From contig NZ_CP196351.1 in assembly GCF_051668705.1 (NCBI RefSeq), positions 310,001-374,000 on the forward strand: 64,000 nucleotides of DNA, read 5' to 3'. This DNA comes from Alterisphingorhabdus sp051668705 (GTDB taxonomy: Bacteria; Pseudomonadota; Alphaproteobacteria; Sphingomonadales; Sphingomonadaceae). The position numbers and the translations under genes were made by a program. Of this stretch, positions 8,714 to 17,038 are shown piece by piece. The notes beneath the pieces were generated by a model that saw only the letters and a list, made by a program, of their open reading frames with translations, made no database searches and was not told where the DNA came from. Position 1 is the stretch's first letter. Each line of letters begins with the position of its first letter.

Positions 8714-8792
8714 GCGCAATTGCTGCACTGCAGCGCGCAATAGGTCAAGGCTTTTACCGCGACTGTTGAGGGAAAATATATATTGGCAAAAT

Positions 8793-8810
8793 TTGTCTTT
8801 GCCTTGTCAC
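8793..8810 (+). promoter_or_regulatory. Pho-box-like direct repeat
   Basis: TTGTCTT-TGCC-TTGTCAC is a 7-4-7 direct repeat with the 11-base period of PhoB sites (consensus CTGTCAT-N4-CTGTCAT). It lies 59 bases before an alkaline phosphatase start, which fits phosphate-starvation control. Confidence 0.5.
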
Positions 8811-8868
8811 TTTATCATGGGAAGAGCATGGTCAACCAAATGAGTATAAGGCAAAGAGGTTTTTAACA

Positions 8869-10401
8869 ATGATCCAGCGTAATCGCCCAAGCGGAAAATG
8901 GGGAATGTTACTGGCATGTGCGGCTATAAGCGCGTGCGCGGCGCCTATGGGCGGGGGGGCATTGCTCACCGCTCCGGCCAATGCGCAGCAGACCGAAGGG
9001 GCGACTGAAAAAGACCCATATTATGCCGCTGGAGAAGCCGCATTGGCGGAGCGTCTGGCGACACAGGAAAATAACGCGCAGGCCAAGAACCTGATTCTGT
9101 TTATCGGTGATGGCATGGGCGTCAGTACCATTACGGCCGGGCGCATCTATCAAGGGCAGGCCGCCAATGTGGACGGGCCATCCTTTGTTACCGCCAGCGA
9201 TGCCTTGCCATATTCTGCAATTGTTAAAACCTATAGCTATGACACGCAGGTGCCCGATAGCGCAGCGACAGCAACAGCCATCGTTACTGGTGTGAAAACC
9301 CGTATCGGCGTTTTGGGCGTCAGCAGCGCGGTTGAAACCGGCAATTGTGAAAGTGGCAAGGGGTTGGAATTGCCATCGCTTTTCGATTTGGCTGAACAAT
9401 CGGGCCGCGCAACAGGCATTATTTCGACCGCGCGTATTACCCATGCAACGCCTGCATCAACCTATGCCCATGCCGCTAGCCGCGATTGGGAAGTTGATGG
9501 TGACCTGCCCGAAGGCAGTACATGCGAAGATATCGCCTCTCAGCTTATTGGCTGGGACACTGGTGACGGTTTTGAAGTGGTTATGGGCGGCGGTCGTCGC
9601 AATTTCCTGCCACAAACCATGGCTGACCCTGAATATGCTGATCAAAATGGCCGCCGCAAGGATGGCCGCAATCTGGTCGCAGAATGGCAGGCCAATAATC
9701 CGCAGGGCCAAGTGGTTTATGATATGGCTGGTTTTAAAGCGCTTGATCCTGGCAGTTCTGGGCCAGTGCTAGGTTTGTTTGAACCTAGCCATATGCAATA
9801 TGAAGCCGACCGTTTGCGTGTTGAAGGCGGAGTGAACGAGCCTTCGCTTGCACAAATGGTGACAGCGGCCATTGCCCGTTTGTCACAAGACCCGAAAGGC
9901 TTTGTCCTGATGGTTGAGGGCGGGCGGATTGACCATGCCCATCATGGCGGAAATGCCGCCCGTGCTCTGGAAGATTTTAAAGCGTTTGAAGAAGCTATCG
10001 CTGCGGCTGTCGCTGCGACGGATAGTGCCGATACTCTGGTGCTGGTAACGGCTGACCACAGCCATGTTTTCACTATTGCCGGTTATCAGCCGCGCAATCA
10101 CCCGATATTGGGTAAGGTACCCAGCGGCCCCTATACGCAGACGGCGGACGGAAAACCTTATACCACTTTGGGCTATGCCAATGGTCCGGGCGCAACATCA
10201 AATGAGCCGCGCGCTGATATTAGCGATGTCGACACGACTGCGCTCAATTACCAGCAACAGGCAACCGTACCAACACGCGGCGAAACCCATGGCGGCGAAG
10301 ATGTGGTGATAAAGGCCGATGGTCCGCGTGCGCATTTGTTCCGCGGGACGATCGAGCAAAATGTGATCTTCCATCTGGCAAAACATGCTTTGGGGTTGTG
10401 A
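8869..10401 (+). CDS. Alkaline phosphatase (PhoA family), exported
   Basis: The 510-residue enzyme releases phosphate from phosphomonoesters outside the cytoplasm. Its N-terminus is an export signal; LLACAAISACAAP could be a lipobox with Cys23, so a lipoprotein is possible, while a Sec cleavage after ANA near 39 is the alternative. Metal and catalytic motifs are IGDGMG (79-84, Asp for zinc), DSAATATA with nucleophile Ser131, EGGRIDHAHHGG and TADHSH for metal ligands, and ETHGGED near 473 for the third zinc ligand. The ATG at 8869 follows AGAGG. A Pho-box-like repeat at 8793-8810 suggests PhoB control. It is longer than E. coli PhoA because of insertions in the central region, a form common in sphingomonads. 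Confidence 0.93.
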   Translation: MIQRNRPSGKWGMLLACAAISACAAPMGGGALLTAPANAQQTEGATEKDPYYAAGEAALAERLATQENNAQAKNLILFIGDGMGVSTITAGRIYQGQAANVDGPSFVTASDALPYSAIVKTYSYDTQVPDSAATATAIVTGVKTRIGVLGVSSAVETGNCESGKGLELPSLFDLAEQSGRATGIISTARITHATPASTYAHAASRDWEVDGDLPEGSTCEDIASQLIGWDTGDGFEVVMGGGRRNFLPQTMADPEYADQNGRRKDGRNLVAEWQANNPQGQVVYDMAGFKALDPGSSGPVLGLFEPSHMQYEADRLRVEGGVNEPSLAQMVTAAIARLSQDPKGFVLMVEGGRIDHAHHGGNAARALEDFKAFEEAIAAAVAATDSADTLVLVTADHSHVFTIAGYQPRNHPILGKVPSGPYTQTADGKPYTTLGYANGPGATSNEPRADISDVDTTALNYQQQATVPTRGETHGGEDVVIKADGPRAHLFRGTIEQNVIFHLAKHALGL

Positions 10402-10512
10402 ATAGCAGTTGCGGTAAATGATGAGGTCTGTGCTTATATAAAGCCTATTTGCTCAAAGCAATTTGGCAGGATCAATATTGTGCATTGCTATCCTGATATA
10501 GATAGTCTTGGC

Positions 10513-11115
10513 CTAAGCCTCTAGTTCAATATCCCAATAGAGCCAATCGCGCCAAGTTTCATGCAGATAGTGGGGCGGGAATGCGCGTCCGCGCTGTTGT
10601 AACTGCCAATTGGTCGGGCGAATGGGCGGCACTTTCAATGTCATATGCGCCTGTTCTGGCGTCCGCCCGCCCTTTTTCATATTACATGGCGCGCAGGCGG
10701 TGGCGACATTTTGCCAAGTTGTTTTGCCGTTTAACCGCCGCGGAATAACATGGTCAAAGGTCAGATTGTCCGGTGATCCGCAATATTGGCAGGCGAAACT
10801 ATCGCGCAGGAAGAGATTGAAACGTGTAAAAGCAGGATATTCTGATGGTTTGACATATTGCTTCAGTGCGATGACCGAAGGGATTTTCATGTCCAGATTG
10901 GGGCTGTGGATTTGCCGCTCATAGCTGGAAATAATATCCACTCTTTCCAGAAATACAGCTTTCACCGCTGTTTGCCATGGCCAAAGGCTCAAAGGATAAT
11001 AGCTGAGCGGCGTATAATCAGCATTCAGCACCAAAGCAGGACAACTGTCTGGATGACGCCCCTCATCGCCATGCCGTTCGGCAATGGCGCGGTCGATCAG
11101 ATCAGAATGATACAT
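10513..11115 (-). CDS. HNH endonuclease family protein
   Basis: This is a 200-residue protein with an HNH/zinc-finger nuclease domain. CQYCG and CAPCNMKK provide two CxxC-type zinc ligand pairs, and LTFDHVIPRRLNG carries the catalytic His. The N-terminal part (VLNADYTPLSYYPLSLWPWQTAVKAV) is the conserved lead-in of a widespread stand-alone HNH family in alphaproteobacteria and cyanobacteria, of unknown cellular role. It has no methylase or specificity partner nearby, so it is not part of a visible restriction system. The start at 11115 has GAGGAA upstream. An intrinsic terminator-like hairpin sits 40-65 bases upstream on the same strand and may act as a leader attenuator. Confidence 0.88.
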   Translation of the reverse strand: MYHSDLIDRAIAERHGDEGRHPDSCPALVLNADYTPLSYYPLSLWPWQTAVKAVFLERVDIISSYERQIHSPNLDMKIPSVIALKQYVKPSEYPAFTRFNLFLRDSFACQYCGSPDNLTFDHVIPRRLNGKTTWQNVATACAPCNMKKGGRTPEQAHMTLKVPPIRPTNWQLQQRGRAFPPHYLHETWRDWLYWDIELEA

Positions 11116-11446
11116 ATTTACGGGTTCCTCTGTTCATCCCTATATTTGCGGCAGGCAAAAAAATGCCCGCAAGGCGGACATTAAAAGCCATATATCATGG
11201 TGGCTTGTCGGCTTAGTGCGCATTTTCATACTGTCACTAACCGTAATGCGCCACGCCCTGACAATGCGAGTCCTAACGGCGCGAGCAATTCCCCTTTTCA
11301 TAGGGGGCGTTTTGCGCCTTTGATTGCAAAAAACCGTGTTGGACATATGCACAATCAATCTTGTTGCTGCACAAAGGTCAACCCCTTATGTCACCAAATA
11401 TGGGGATGAACAGACATCATAAATACCGCTGGTTGTTGTTGAGCCG
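11116..11446. other. Intergenic region with reverse-strand terminator, possible leader or small RNA
   Basis: There are 331 bases between the divergent HNH gene and gluQ. On the reverse strand the segment contains a GCGCATT/AATGCGC stem (loop about 20 bases), a CCCC/GGGG mini-hairpin and the terminator at 11157-11180. This suggests a short structured transcript reading toward the HNH gene. A basic peptide frame of about 70 codons overlaps it but has no convincing ribosome site. No clear promoter was identified. Confidence 0.4.
11157..11180 (-). terminator. Reverse-strand intrinsic terminator or attenuator
   Basis: Read on the reverse strand, TGTCCGC and GCGGGCA pair over 7 bp around CTT and are followed by seven T. 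It lies between the divergent gluQ and HNH genes, upstream of the HNH start. Confidence 0.6.
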
Positions 11447-12355
11447 ATGATAGCTCGCACCCGATTTGCGCCCAGTCCGACCGGATATCTGCATATTGGT
11501 CATGGCTTTGCGGCACAGGCAGTGCAGCATTTCGCGCGTCGGTATAATGCAAAGATCGCGCTGCGTATTGAGGATATTGATGCGACACGGTGCCGCCCCG
11601 AATTTACGCAGGCGATGATCGAAGATTTGCGTTGGATAGGCTTTGAATGGGATGACCTGCTGATGCAATCGCAGCGGCTGGACCATTATGCCGCTGCACT
11701 GGCTAAGCTGGAGGAGATGGGGCTGGCCTATCGCTGTTTCTGTTCTCGCAAAGACATTGCCAGCCTATCGCGCACTATGGGGCCGGAAGGACCGATTTAT
11801 CCAGGCACCTGCCGCCATATTGAGTCAGAGGCGGCAAAGGAACGGGCGCAAACAGAAGAGCATGGCTGGCGGCTTGACCACGCCAAGGCGGCGACATGGG
11901 TCTATGACAATACCCAAGATGATGGCGCCCAAGCCAATGGTGTAGAGCCGCTACACTGGCGCGATATTTCCGGCACTGTGACACGTGTTAACCCAGCGAT
12001 ATTGGGGGATATATTGCTGGCTGGCCGTGATCGCCCTGCCAGCTATCATTTGGCCGTTGTGGTCGATGATGCGCGCCCTGATGCGCCAGACAAAGCAATA
12101 ACCCATATTGTGCGCGGGCATGATCTCTTACACGCCACGCATGTCCATCGCCTGTTGCAGGCCGTGCTTGGTTATCCAACGCCAGTTTATGCGCATCATG
12201 CGCTGTTGATCACACCTGATGGCCGCAAATTGGCCAAGTCTGATAACTCTCTGACATTGCGATCATTGCGACAAGGCGGAATGAGCAGCGAGGCGATGAT
12301 TGCCAATCTGGAAAAACATCGCTTTCCCGCTGGCATTTTGTGCGATGATGCCTAG
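11447..12355 (+). CDS. gluQ: Glutamyl-Q tRNA(Asp) synthetase
   Basis: The 302-residue enzyme attaches glutamate to the queuosine base of tRNA-Asp. It is a truncated paralogue of glutamyl-tRNA synthetase that lacks the anticodon-binding half, which fits the short length. The class I motif HIGH appears as HIGHG in FAPSPTGYLHIGHG near residue 9-20, and the KMSKS equivalent is KLAKSD near 261. A CFCSRK segment and further Cys/His residues (GTCRH) form the zinc site typical of GluQRS. The ATG at 11447 is close to the family start. The HIG1-domain gene begins ten bases after its stop, so the two are probably co-transcribed. Confidence 0.93.
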   Translation: MIARTRFAPSPTGYLHIGHGFAAQAVQHFARRYNAKIALRIEDIDATRCRPEFTQAMIEDLRWIGFEWDDLLMQSQRLDHYAAALAKLEEMGLAYRCFCSRKDIASLSRTMGPEGPIYPGTCRHIESEAAKERAQTEEHGWRLDHAKAATWVYDNTQDDGAQANGVEPLHWRDISGTVTRVNPAILGDILLAGRDRPASYHLAVVVDDARPDAPDKAITHIVRGHDLLHATHVHRLLQAVLGYPTPVYAHHALLITPDGRKLAKSDNSLTLRSLRQGGMSSEAMIANLEKHRFPAGILCDDA

Positions 12356-12365
12356 ATAGCAATCC

Positions 12366-12593
12366 ATGAATATTTTTCTGGTCATCCTGTTCGTCATCAT
12401 CGCGCTGATGGTTGTTTTTGCTTTGGTGCGGGGGCTGATTGCCTTTTTGCGCATGACCAAGGAAGATTTGGAAAATCCCGGCATTACCAAAAGCCATCAG
12501 ATGCAGAATAAAATGATGTTTGCCCGCGTGAAATATCAGGCGATTGCCGTGGGTATATTGGTGGTTCTTATGCTGGTTGCTCAATCCGGATAA
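12366..12593 (+). CDS. HIG1-domain twin-transmembrane protein
   Basis: A 75-residue protein with two membrane segments (about 2-26 and 56-73) joined by a basic cytoplasmic loop, NKMMFARVKYQAIAV. This pattern matches the alphaproteobacterial 'hypoxia induced protein conserved region' (HIG1) family, whose mitochondrial relatives help assemble respiratory complexes III and IV. The bacterial role is not established. It lies ten bases after gluQ and 81 bases before the cobalamin adenosyltransferase, in the same direction. Confidence 0.82.
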   Translation: MNIFLVILFVIIALMVVFALVRGLIAFLRMTKEDLENPGITKSHQMQNKMMFARVKYQAIAVGILVVLMLVAQSG

Positions 12594-12674
12594 AATATTT
12601 TCCGGCCGAAACGCTGTGCATAATTTATAGTACTAGCCTTCGGTAATTCCGGCATAAATAACAGGCGTACAAAG

Positions 12675-13268
12675 ATGGTCAAACTCAACAAAATCTACAC
12701 CCGCACCGGTGATAATGGCACGACTGGCTTGGTTGATGGCTCGCGTATCAGCAAAGATGCGTTGCGCATTGCCGCCATTGGTGATGTTGACGAGTTGAAC
12801 AGCATGATTGGCATGGCGATTGTCGCTTTGACGGCTGATCGGGCGGTTGATGATAATGGGGCCGATCAAAGAGCATTTTTGGCCCGCATACAGAATGACC
12901 TGTTCGATCTGGGCGCGGATTTGGCAACACCGGGCGATGATTTCACGCCTTCGGAAATGACATTGCGAATGGTGGAAAGCCAATCCACAGCGATTGAAGA
13001 GGCCATTGATGCATTGAATGACGCATTGGAGCCGCTGACAAGTTTCATCCTGCCCGGTGGCAGTCAGGCTGCGGCGGCGGTCCATATGGCACGGGCCATT
13101 ACCCGCCGCGCAGAACGCACAATTGTCGCGCTGGCTGATGCGGAACCGGTCAACCCCTATGCGCTAACCTATATTAACCGGCTATCTGATTATTTGTTCG
13201 TGCTTGCGCGGTTCATTAATAAGGCGCGGGGCGGTGATCCGCTCTGGGTTCCTGGCGGTTCGCGTTAG
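12675..13268 (+). CDS. Cob(I)alamin adenosyltransferase (PduO type)
   Basis: The 197-residue enzyme transfers the adenosyl group of ATP to cob(I)alamin, making coenzyme B12. The N-terminal ATP loop KIYTRTGDNGTTGL (about 5-18), the DELNS segment near 38, FILPGGS near 121, and the RRAER and NRLSDYLFVLAR helices with the substrate-contacting Arg residues are all family signatures. The ATG at 12675 opens the family N-terminus. It may share a transcript with gluQ and the HIG1 gene. A TATAAT box (13338-13343) downstream starts the next unit. Confidence 0.94.
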   Translation: MVKLNKIYTRTGDNGTTGLVDGSRISKDALRIAAIGDVDELNSMIGMAIVALTADRAVDDNGADQRAFLARIQNDLFDLGADLATPGDDFTPSEMTLRMVESQSTAIEEAIDALNDALEPLTSFILPGGSQAAAAVHMARAITRRAERTIVALADAEPVNPYALTYINRLSDYLFVLARFINKARGGDPLWVPGGSR

Positions 13269-13337
13269 ACCTGCCACTTTGTTGGTGCAGAGAAATGACC
13301 TTTTATTTGCAATAATTTGCTGCAATAATAATTTGGC

Positions 13338-13343
13338 TATAAT
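13338..13343 (+). promoter_or_regulatory. -10 element upstream of egtB
   Basis: TATAAT is an exact -10 consensus in the AT-rich gap before egtB; a TTTGC-type -35 at about 16-18 bases upstream is weak. Transcription would start near 13350, placing the egtB start codon downstream of that point. Confidence 0.4.
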
Positions 13344-13396
13344 GAAAAAACCCTTCTGCACTGCGCTTAGACCATCACGCTATAGGATAGGCTGAT

Positions 13397-14716
13397 ATCC
13401 CCCAAAACCTTGCTTCTGTTACTGCCGATAAAGAGTGCGGAAATATAGCGGTTATTGCCGAGCGATACCGCGCGACCCGTGCATTGACGGTGCAATTATG
13501 TGCGCCGTTGAGCGATGCAGATGCGACAGTTCAGTCTATGGAAGATGCATCACCTGCCAAATGGCATTTGGCGCATACCAGTTGGTTTTTTGAAACCTTT
13601 TTGCTGCGTGACCATCTGACGGATTATGCGTTATATGATGCGCAATATCCGTTTCTGTTCAACAGCTATTATGAAGCGGAAGGCGCGCGCCACAGCCGGG
13701 CAAGGCGCGGGATGATTACCCGCCCAACGCTGGATGATATTCTGGCGTATCGGGCATATGTTGACACGGCGATGCAGCAATTACTGGAGTCACAAGACGA
13801 TGCGGTGCTGGACCTTATCGCGCTTGGTATCCATCACGAACAACAGCATCAGGAACTTTTGCTAACCGATATCAAACATTTGTTCGCGCAAAATCCGCTT
13901 TATCCTGCCGTTTACGCCAGCAAGCCGCAAATGGCCGCTGACAAGAGTAATAGGCCGCCCTTGCACTGGATAGAAGGTGTGAATGGTATCGTCGAAATAG
14001 GGTATGATGGCGACGGTTTCTCTTTTGATTGTGAAGGGCCGCGCCATCAGACGATATTGACGCCGCATGCTTTGGCCAATCGCCCTGTTTCCAATGGTGA
14101 ATATTACGAATTTATCGCTGATGGCGGCTATCAAAACCCGCAATATTGGCTGTCGGACGGTTGGGCATGGGTACAAAGCGAGAAAATCACCGCTCCGCTC
14201 TATTGGGAATGTGATGATCAGGGCGCGTATAAAGCCTTTCGACTAGATGGTTTGCACCCTTTGGATAGCAATGCGCCGGTTACCCATATCAGCCTGTATG
14301 AGGCGGATGCCTTTGCCAGTTGGGCGAGCAAAAAATGGCCGGGCGCCAGATTGCCAACCGAGGCGGAATGGGAAAGTGCAGCGCAAAATCTGACCGACCA
14401 GCATGGCAATTTGCTTGATGCTGCCAAACCTGTTCATCCAGCATCTGCATCTGCTGCCAATGGCGGGACAGGTTTTCAGCAAATGTTCGGTGATGTCTGG
14501 GAGTGGACCGGATCAGCTTTTCGTCCTTATCCCGGCTTTCGTGCTTCTGACGGTGCAGTCGGGGAATATAATGGCAAGTTTATGAGCGGGCAATTTGTCC
14601 TGAAAGGTGGAAGCTGCGCTACACCCAAAGGGCATATTCGCGCATCCTATCGCAATTTCTTCTACCCGCATCAACGCTGGCAATTCACAGGTGTGCGCTT
14701 GGCGCGTGATCTGTGA
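13397..14716 (+). CDS. egtB: Ergothioneine biosynthesis sulfoxide synthase EgtB, unusual start
   Basis: EgtB is an iron enzyme joining a thiol (gamma-glutamylcysteine or cysteine) to hercynine with O2. The N-terminal DinB-like domain carries the iron ligands in WHLAHTSWF and HHEQQHQE. The C-terminal formylglycine-enzyme-like domain shows RLPTEAEWE and GDVWEWTGS and ends GVRLARDL, as usual. The frame is open from 13391. Homology seems to begin upstream of the first acceptable start, a TTG at 13484, because ERYRATRA before it matches the family N-terminus. No ATG, GTG or TTG occurs between 13391 and 13484. I place the start at ATC 13397, 9 bases after AGGA, as the best guess. A TTG start at 13484 (410 residues) is the alternative. 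egtD follows 74 bases later. Confidence 0.88.
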   Translation: MPQNLASVTADKECGNIAVIAERYRATRALTVQLCAPLSDADATVQSMEDASPAKWHLAHTSWFFETFLLRDHLTDYALYDAQYPFLFNSYYEAEGARHSRARRGMITRPTLDDILAYRAYVDTAMQQLLESQDDAVLDLIALGIHHEQQHQELLLTDIKHLFAQNPLYPAVYASKPQMAADKSNRPPLHWIEGVNGIVEIGYDGDGFSFDCEGPRHQTILTPHALANRPVSNGEYYEFIADGGYQNPQYWLSDGWAWVQSEKITAPLYWECDDQGAYKAFRLDGLHPLDSNAPVTHISLYEADAFASWASKKWPGARLPTEAEWESAAQNLTDQHGNLLDAAKPVHPASASAANGGTGFQQMFGDVWEWTGSAFRPYPGFRASDGAVGEYNGKFMSGQFVLKGGSCATPKGHIRASYRNFFYPHQRWQFTGVRLARDL

Positions 14717-14790
14717 ATCTGCGCATAGACGCCCCGATCCTGCCTTTATAAACCGTCCCCAAAATATAGATAAAATTATAAGAGAGAATA

Positions 14791-15741
14791 ATGCCAGAAG
14801 CTGCCGACCCCGCTTTTCTTGCCGATATCATGCGGTGTTTCACTGATAAAACTTATGCAATACCGGCGCGGTGGCTTTATGATCGGCAAGGGTCAGAGCT
14901 GTTTGAAGCAATCACCCAGCTGCCCGAATATTATCTGACCCGTGTAGAGACGGCGTTGCTGGAGGCAGTTTGCCCCCATGTTGCAGATATTACCGGCAAA
15001 GGCCGCGCGGTTGTGGAATTTGGTTCTGGCAGCTCTACCAAAACGCCGCATTTGCTTCGCGCTATTGATCCAGCGGCTTATGTGCCGATTGATATTTCCG
15101 CTGATTTTCTGGCCAGCAGCAACGCAGTTTTGCAAGAGCAGTTTCCTGAACTCAATATCCTGCCCGTGGCTGCAGATTTCATGCACCCATTAACCTTGCC
15201 ATCAGCGGTCACAGATTTGCCAAAACTCGGCTTCTTCCCCGGGTCAACCATCGGCAATATGGTGCCGCGTTCATCAATAGATTTGTTGAGAGCGATGCGG
15301 GGCAATTTGGGCGTTGGCGCGTATCTGCTGATTGGCATGGACAGGATTAAGGATGAAGGTCTTATGCTGGCGGCTTATAATGATCAGCAAGGCGTAACAT
15401 CGCAATTTACGCTCAACCTGTTGACGCGTATCAATCGGGAGCTTGATGGCGATATTCCGGTTTCTAGTTTCCGTCACCTCTCCATTTGGAATGACCGTTA
15501 TTCGCGCATTGAGGCCTATATTGAAGCCTTGGAAGATGTGCGTTTCACTATCAACGACCAATCTTTCGCCATGGCAGCTGGTGAGAAAATTCATGCTGAG
15601 AACAGCCATAAATATGGTCTGCGTGATGCGCGGCTTATGCTGCGTGCAGGCGGCTGGTCACCTGTGGCGGAATGGAATGCGCCAGATGACGCCTATACAT
15701 TATTTTTGGCTGAGGCCCGGCCATCCAAATCTGCACCGTGA
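14791..15741 (+). CDS. egtD: L-histidine N-alpha-methyltransferase EgtD
   Basis: The 316-residue SAM-dependent enzyme trimethylates histidine to hercynine, the step before EgtB. The SAM-binding motif VEFGSGSSTKT lies near residue 75, preceded by LPEYYLTRVE, a segment that in EgtD contacts histidine. FFPGSTIGN and LLIGMDR are further family landmarks. The ATG at 14791 follows AGAGAGA. It is transcribed with egtB, so the pair supplies ergothioneine, a redox-protective thione, without the actinobacterial egtA, egtC or egtE genes. This is the usual two-gene proteobacterial form. Confidence 0.95.
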   Translation: MPEAADPAFLADIMRCFTDKTYAIPARWLYDRQGSELFEAITQLPEYYLTRVETALLEAVCPHVADITGKGRAVVEFGSGSSTKTPHLLRAIDPAAYVPIDISADFLASSNAVLQEQFPELNILPVAADFMHPLTLPSAVTDLPKLGFFPGSTIGNMVPRSSIDLLRAMRGNLGVGAYLLIGMDRIKDEGLMLAAYNDQQGVTSQFTLNLLTRINRELDGDIPVSSFRHLSIWNDRYSRIEAYIEALEDVRFTINDQSFAMAAGEKIHAENSHKYGLRDARLMLRAGGWSPVAEWNAPDDAYTLFLAEARPSKSAP

Positions 15742-15875
15742 ACAGACTGGGTTTGTAGCCAATAGCGTTTCCCTGTTTCGCCGCGTGCAGTTGCTCGCAG
15801 CATGACAGGGGTATTGAGAGATTGTCCGCAAACGCCTAACAGGCTGAAAAGCGGAACAGCCAAAAGGATTATTAT

Positions 15876-16745
15876 ATGCAAAGTGTTGCTGTCATCGGAG
15901 CCGGACAAATGGGTGCGGGTATTGCTCAGGTAAGTGCGCAAGCCGGTTATCAGGTCTTTTTATCGGATGTTGAACTGGCCGTGGCGGAACGGGCAAAAGA
16001 CTATATTGGCAATGTTCTGGGCCGTGCGGTTTCCAAGCAGAAAATGGATGTTCAGGAAGCGGAAAATGTGCTGAAGCGTATTCAGCCGGTTGGCGAATAT
16101 GAACCCATGGCGACGGCTGGTCTGGTGATTGAAGCAGCGACCGAGCGCGAAGATATTAAGCGCAAGATTTTTGATGAAGTGGGCAAAGTGCTGGGGCATC
16201 AGGCGGTGCTGGCCAGCAACACATCGTCCATTCCCATTACCCGCATGGCACAGGCATCACCCGATGCAGAGCGTTTTGTGGGTGTGCATTTTTTCAACCC
16301 CGTGCCGGTGATGGGGTTGATCGAATTGATCCGCGGTCTGGCCACATCTGATGAAACCGTGGGCAAGGTTGAAAGCTATGCCGCGGCAATCGGCAAAAAG
16401 GTCGTCCATGCGAATGACGCGCCGGGCTTTATCGTCAATCGCATATTGCTGCCCATGCTGAATGAAGCCTGTTTCGCGCTTGGCGAAGGGGTGGCGACAA
16501 TTCCTGATATCGACGCTGCGGTAACATTGGGTCTGAACCACCCTATGGGGCCGCTCACATTGGCGGACTTTATCGGCCTTGATACCTGTCTGCACATTAC
16601 CAATGTGCTCTATTCAGGCACTGGCGACCCCAAATTCCGTGCTGCGCCGATCTTGGTGAAATATGTTGAGGCCGGATGGCTGGGCCGCAAAACCGGCAAG
16701 GGCTTTTACGATTATTCCGGCGAAGCGCCCGTGCCTACACGGTAA
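15876..16745 (+). CDS. 3-hydroxybutyryl-CoA dehydrogenase
   Basis: A 289-residue NAD(P)-dependent dehydrogenase that interconverts 3-hydroxybutyryl-CoA and acetoacetyl-CoA. The Rossmann motif is GAGQMGAGIAQ at 7-17. SNTSS near 117 gives a catalytic Ser, and HFFNPVPVM near 138-146 has the catalytic His. NDAPGFIVNRIL and the C-terminal GRKTGKGFYDY complete the family pattern. Length is typical of the single-domain PaaH/Hbd enzymes. It is a single gene with AAAAGGA upstream of the ATG. It may act in poly-hydroxybutyrate, butyrate or aromatic degradation; context does not decide. Confidence 0.94.
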   Translation: MQSVAVIGAGQMGAGIAQVSAQAGYQVFLSDVELAVAERAKDYIGNVLGRAVSKQKMDVQEAENVLKRIQPVGEYEPMATAGLVIEAATEREDIKRKIFDEVGKVLGHQAVLASNTSSIPITRMAQASPDAERFVGVHFFNPVPVMGLIELIRGLATSDETVGKVESYAAAIGKKVVHANDAPGFIVNRILLPMLNEACFALGEGVATIPDIDAAVTLGLNHPMGPLTLADFIGLDTCLHITNVLYSGTGDPKFRAAPILVKYVEAGWLGRKTGKGFYDYSGEAPVPTR

Positions 16746-16762
16746 TTGCGGGCCGGTTGACA

Positions 16763-16784
16763 ACTTAGCTAAACTTAGCTAAGT
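16763..16784. promoter_or_regulatory. Tandem operator repeat of the toxin-antitoxin pair
   Basis: ACTTAGCTAA occurs twice in a row (10-base period, the same helix face), each copy containing the palindrome TTAGCTAA. A TTGACA hexamer lies just before it at 16757-16762. The site sits 9-30 bases before the antitoxin ATG, a position typical of autoregulatory operators bound by Phd/YefM antitoxins. Confidence 0.6.
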
Positions 16785-16792
16785 TATAGTCT

Positions 16793-17038
16793 ATGGATTA
16801 TATCAATATACATGAAGCAAAATCCACGCTTTCGCGTCTTGTTCAGGCGATAAAATCGGGTGAAGAGCAGGAAATTATCATTGCGCGCAATGGTGAGCCG
16901 GCGGCGCGGCTGGTGCCCATAGCGCCTAAGCCAGAACTGGTTTTTGGTCTGGGAAAAGGCGTTATCAGCCTGCCCGACGATTTTGACGCCGATAATGATG
17001 CTATAGAGCAGCTATTTGCCGGACAGGACGAGCATTGA
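16793..17038 (+). CDS. Type II antitoxin, Phd/YefM family
   Basis: An 81-residue protein with the Phd/YefM DNA-binding fold at the N-terminus (MDYINIHEAKSTLSRL, then IIIARNGEPAARLVPI) and an acidic flexible C-terminus that would bind and block the toxin. It overlaps the downstream PIN toxin by 4 bases. A tandem palindromic repeat directly upstream suggests autoregulation, with the toxin as co-repressor. Confidence 0.9.
   Translation: MDYINIHEAKSTLSRLVQAIKSGEEQEIIIARNGEPAARLVPIAPKPELVFGLGKGVISLPDDFDADNDAIEQLFAGQDEH

Noticed and set aside
13342..13395. Small frame MKKPFCTALRPSRYRIG before egtB as a leader peptide
   Set aside because: Its ATG overlaps the TATAAT box, so it would precede the likely transcription start.
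16785..16790. TATAGT as -10 box of the antitoxin gene
   Set aside because: The spacing from TTGACA is 22 bases and it leaves only two bases before the ATG, so the real promoter position is unclear.
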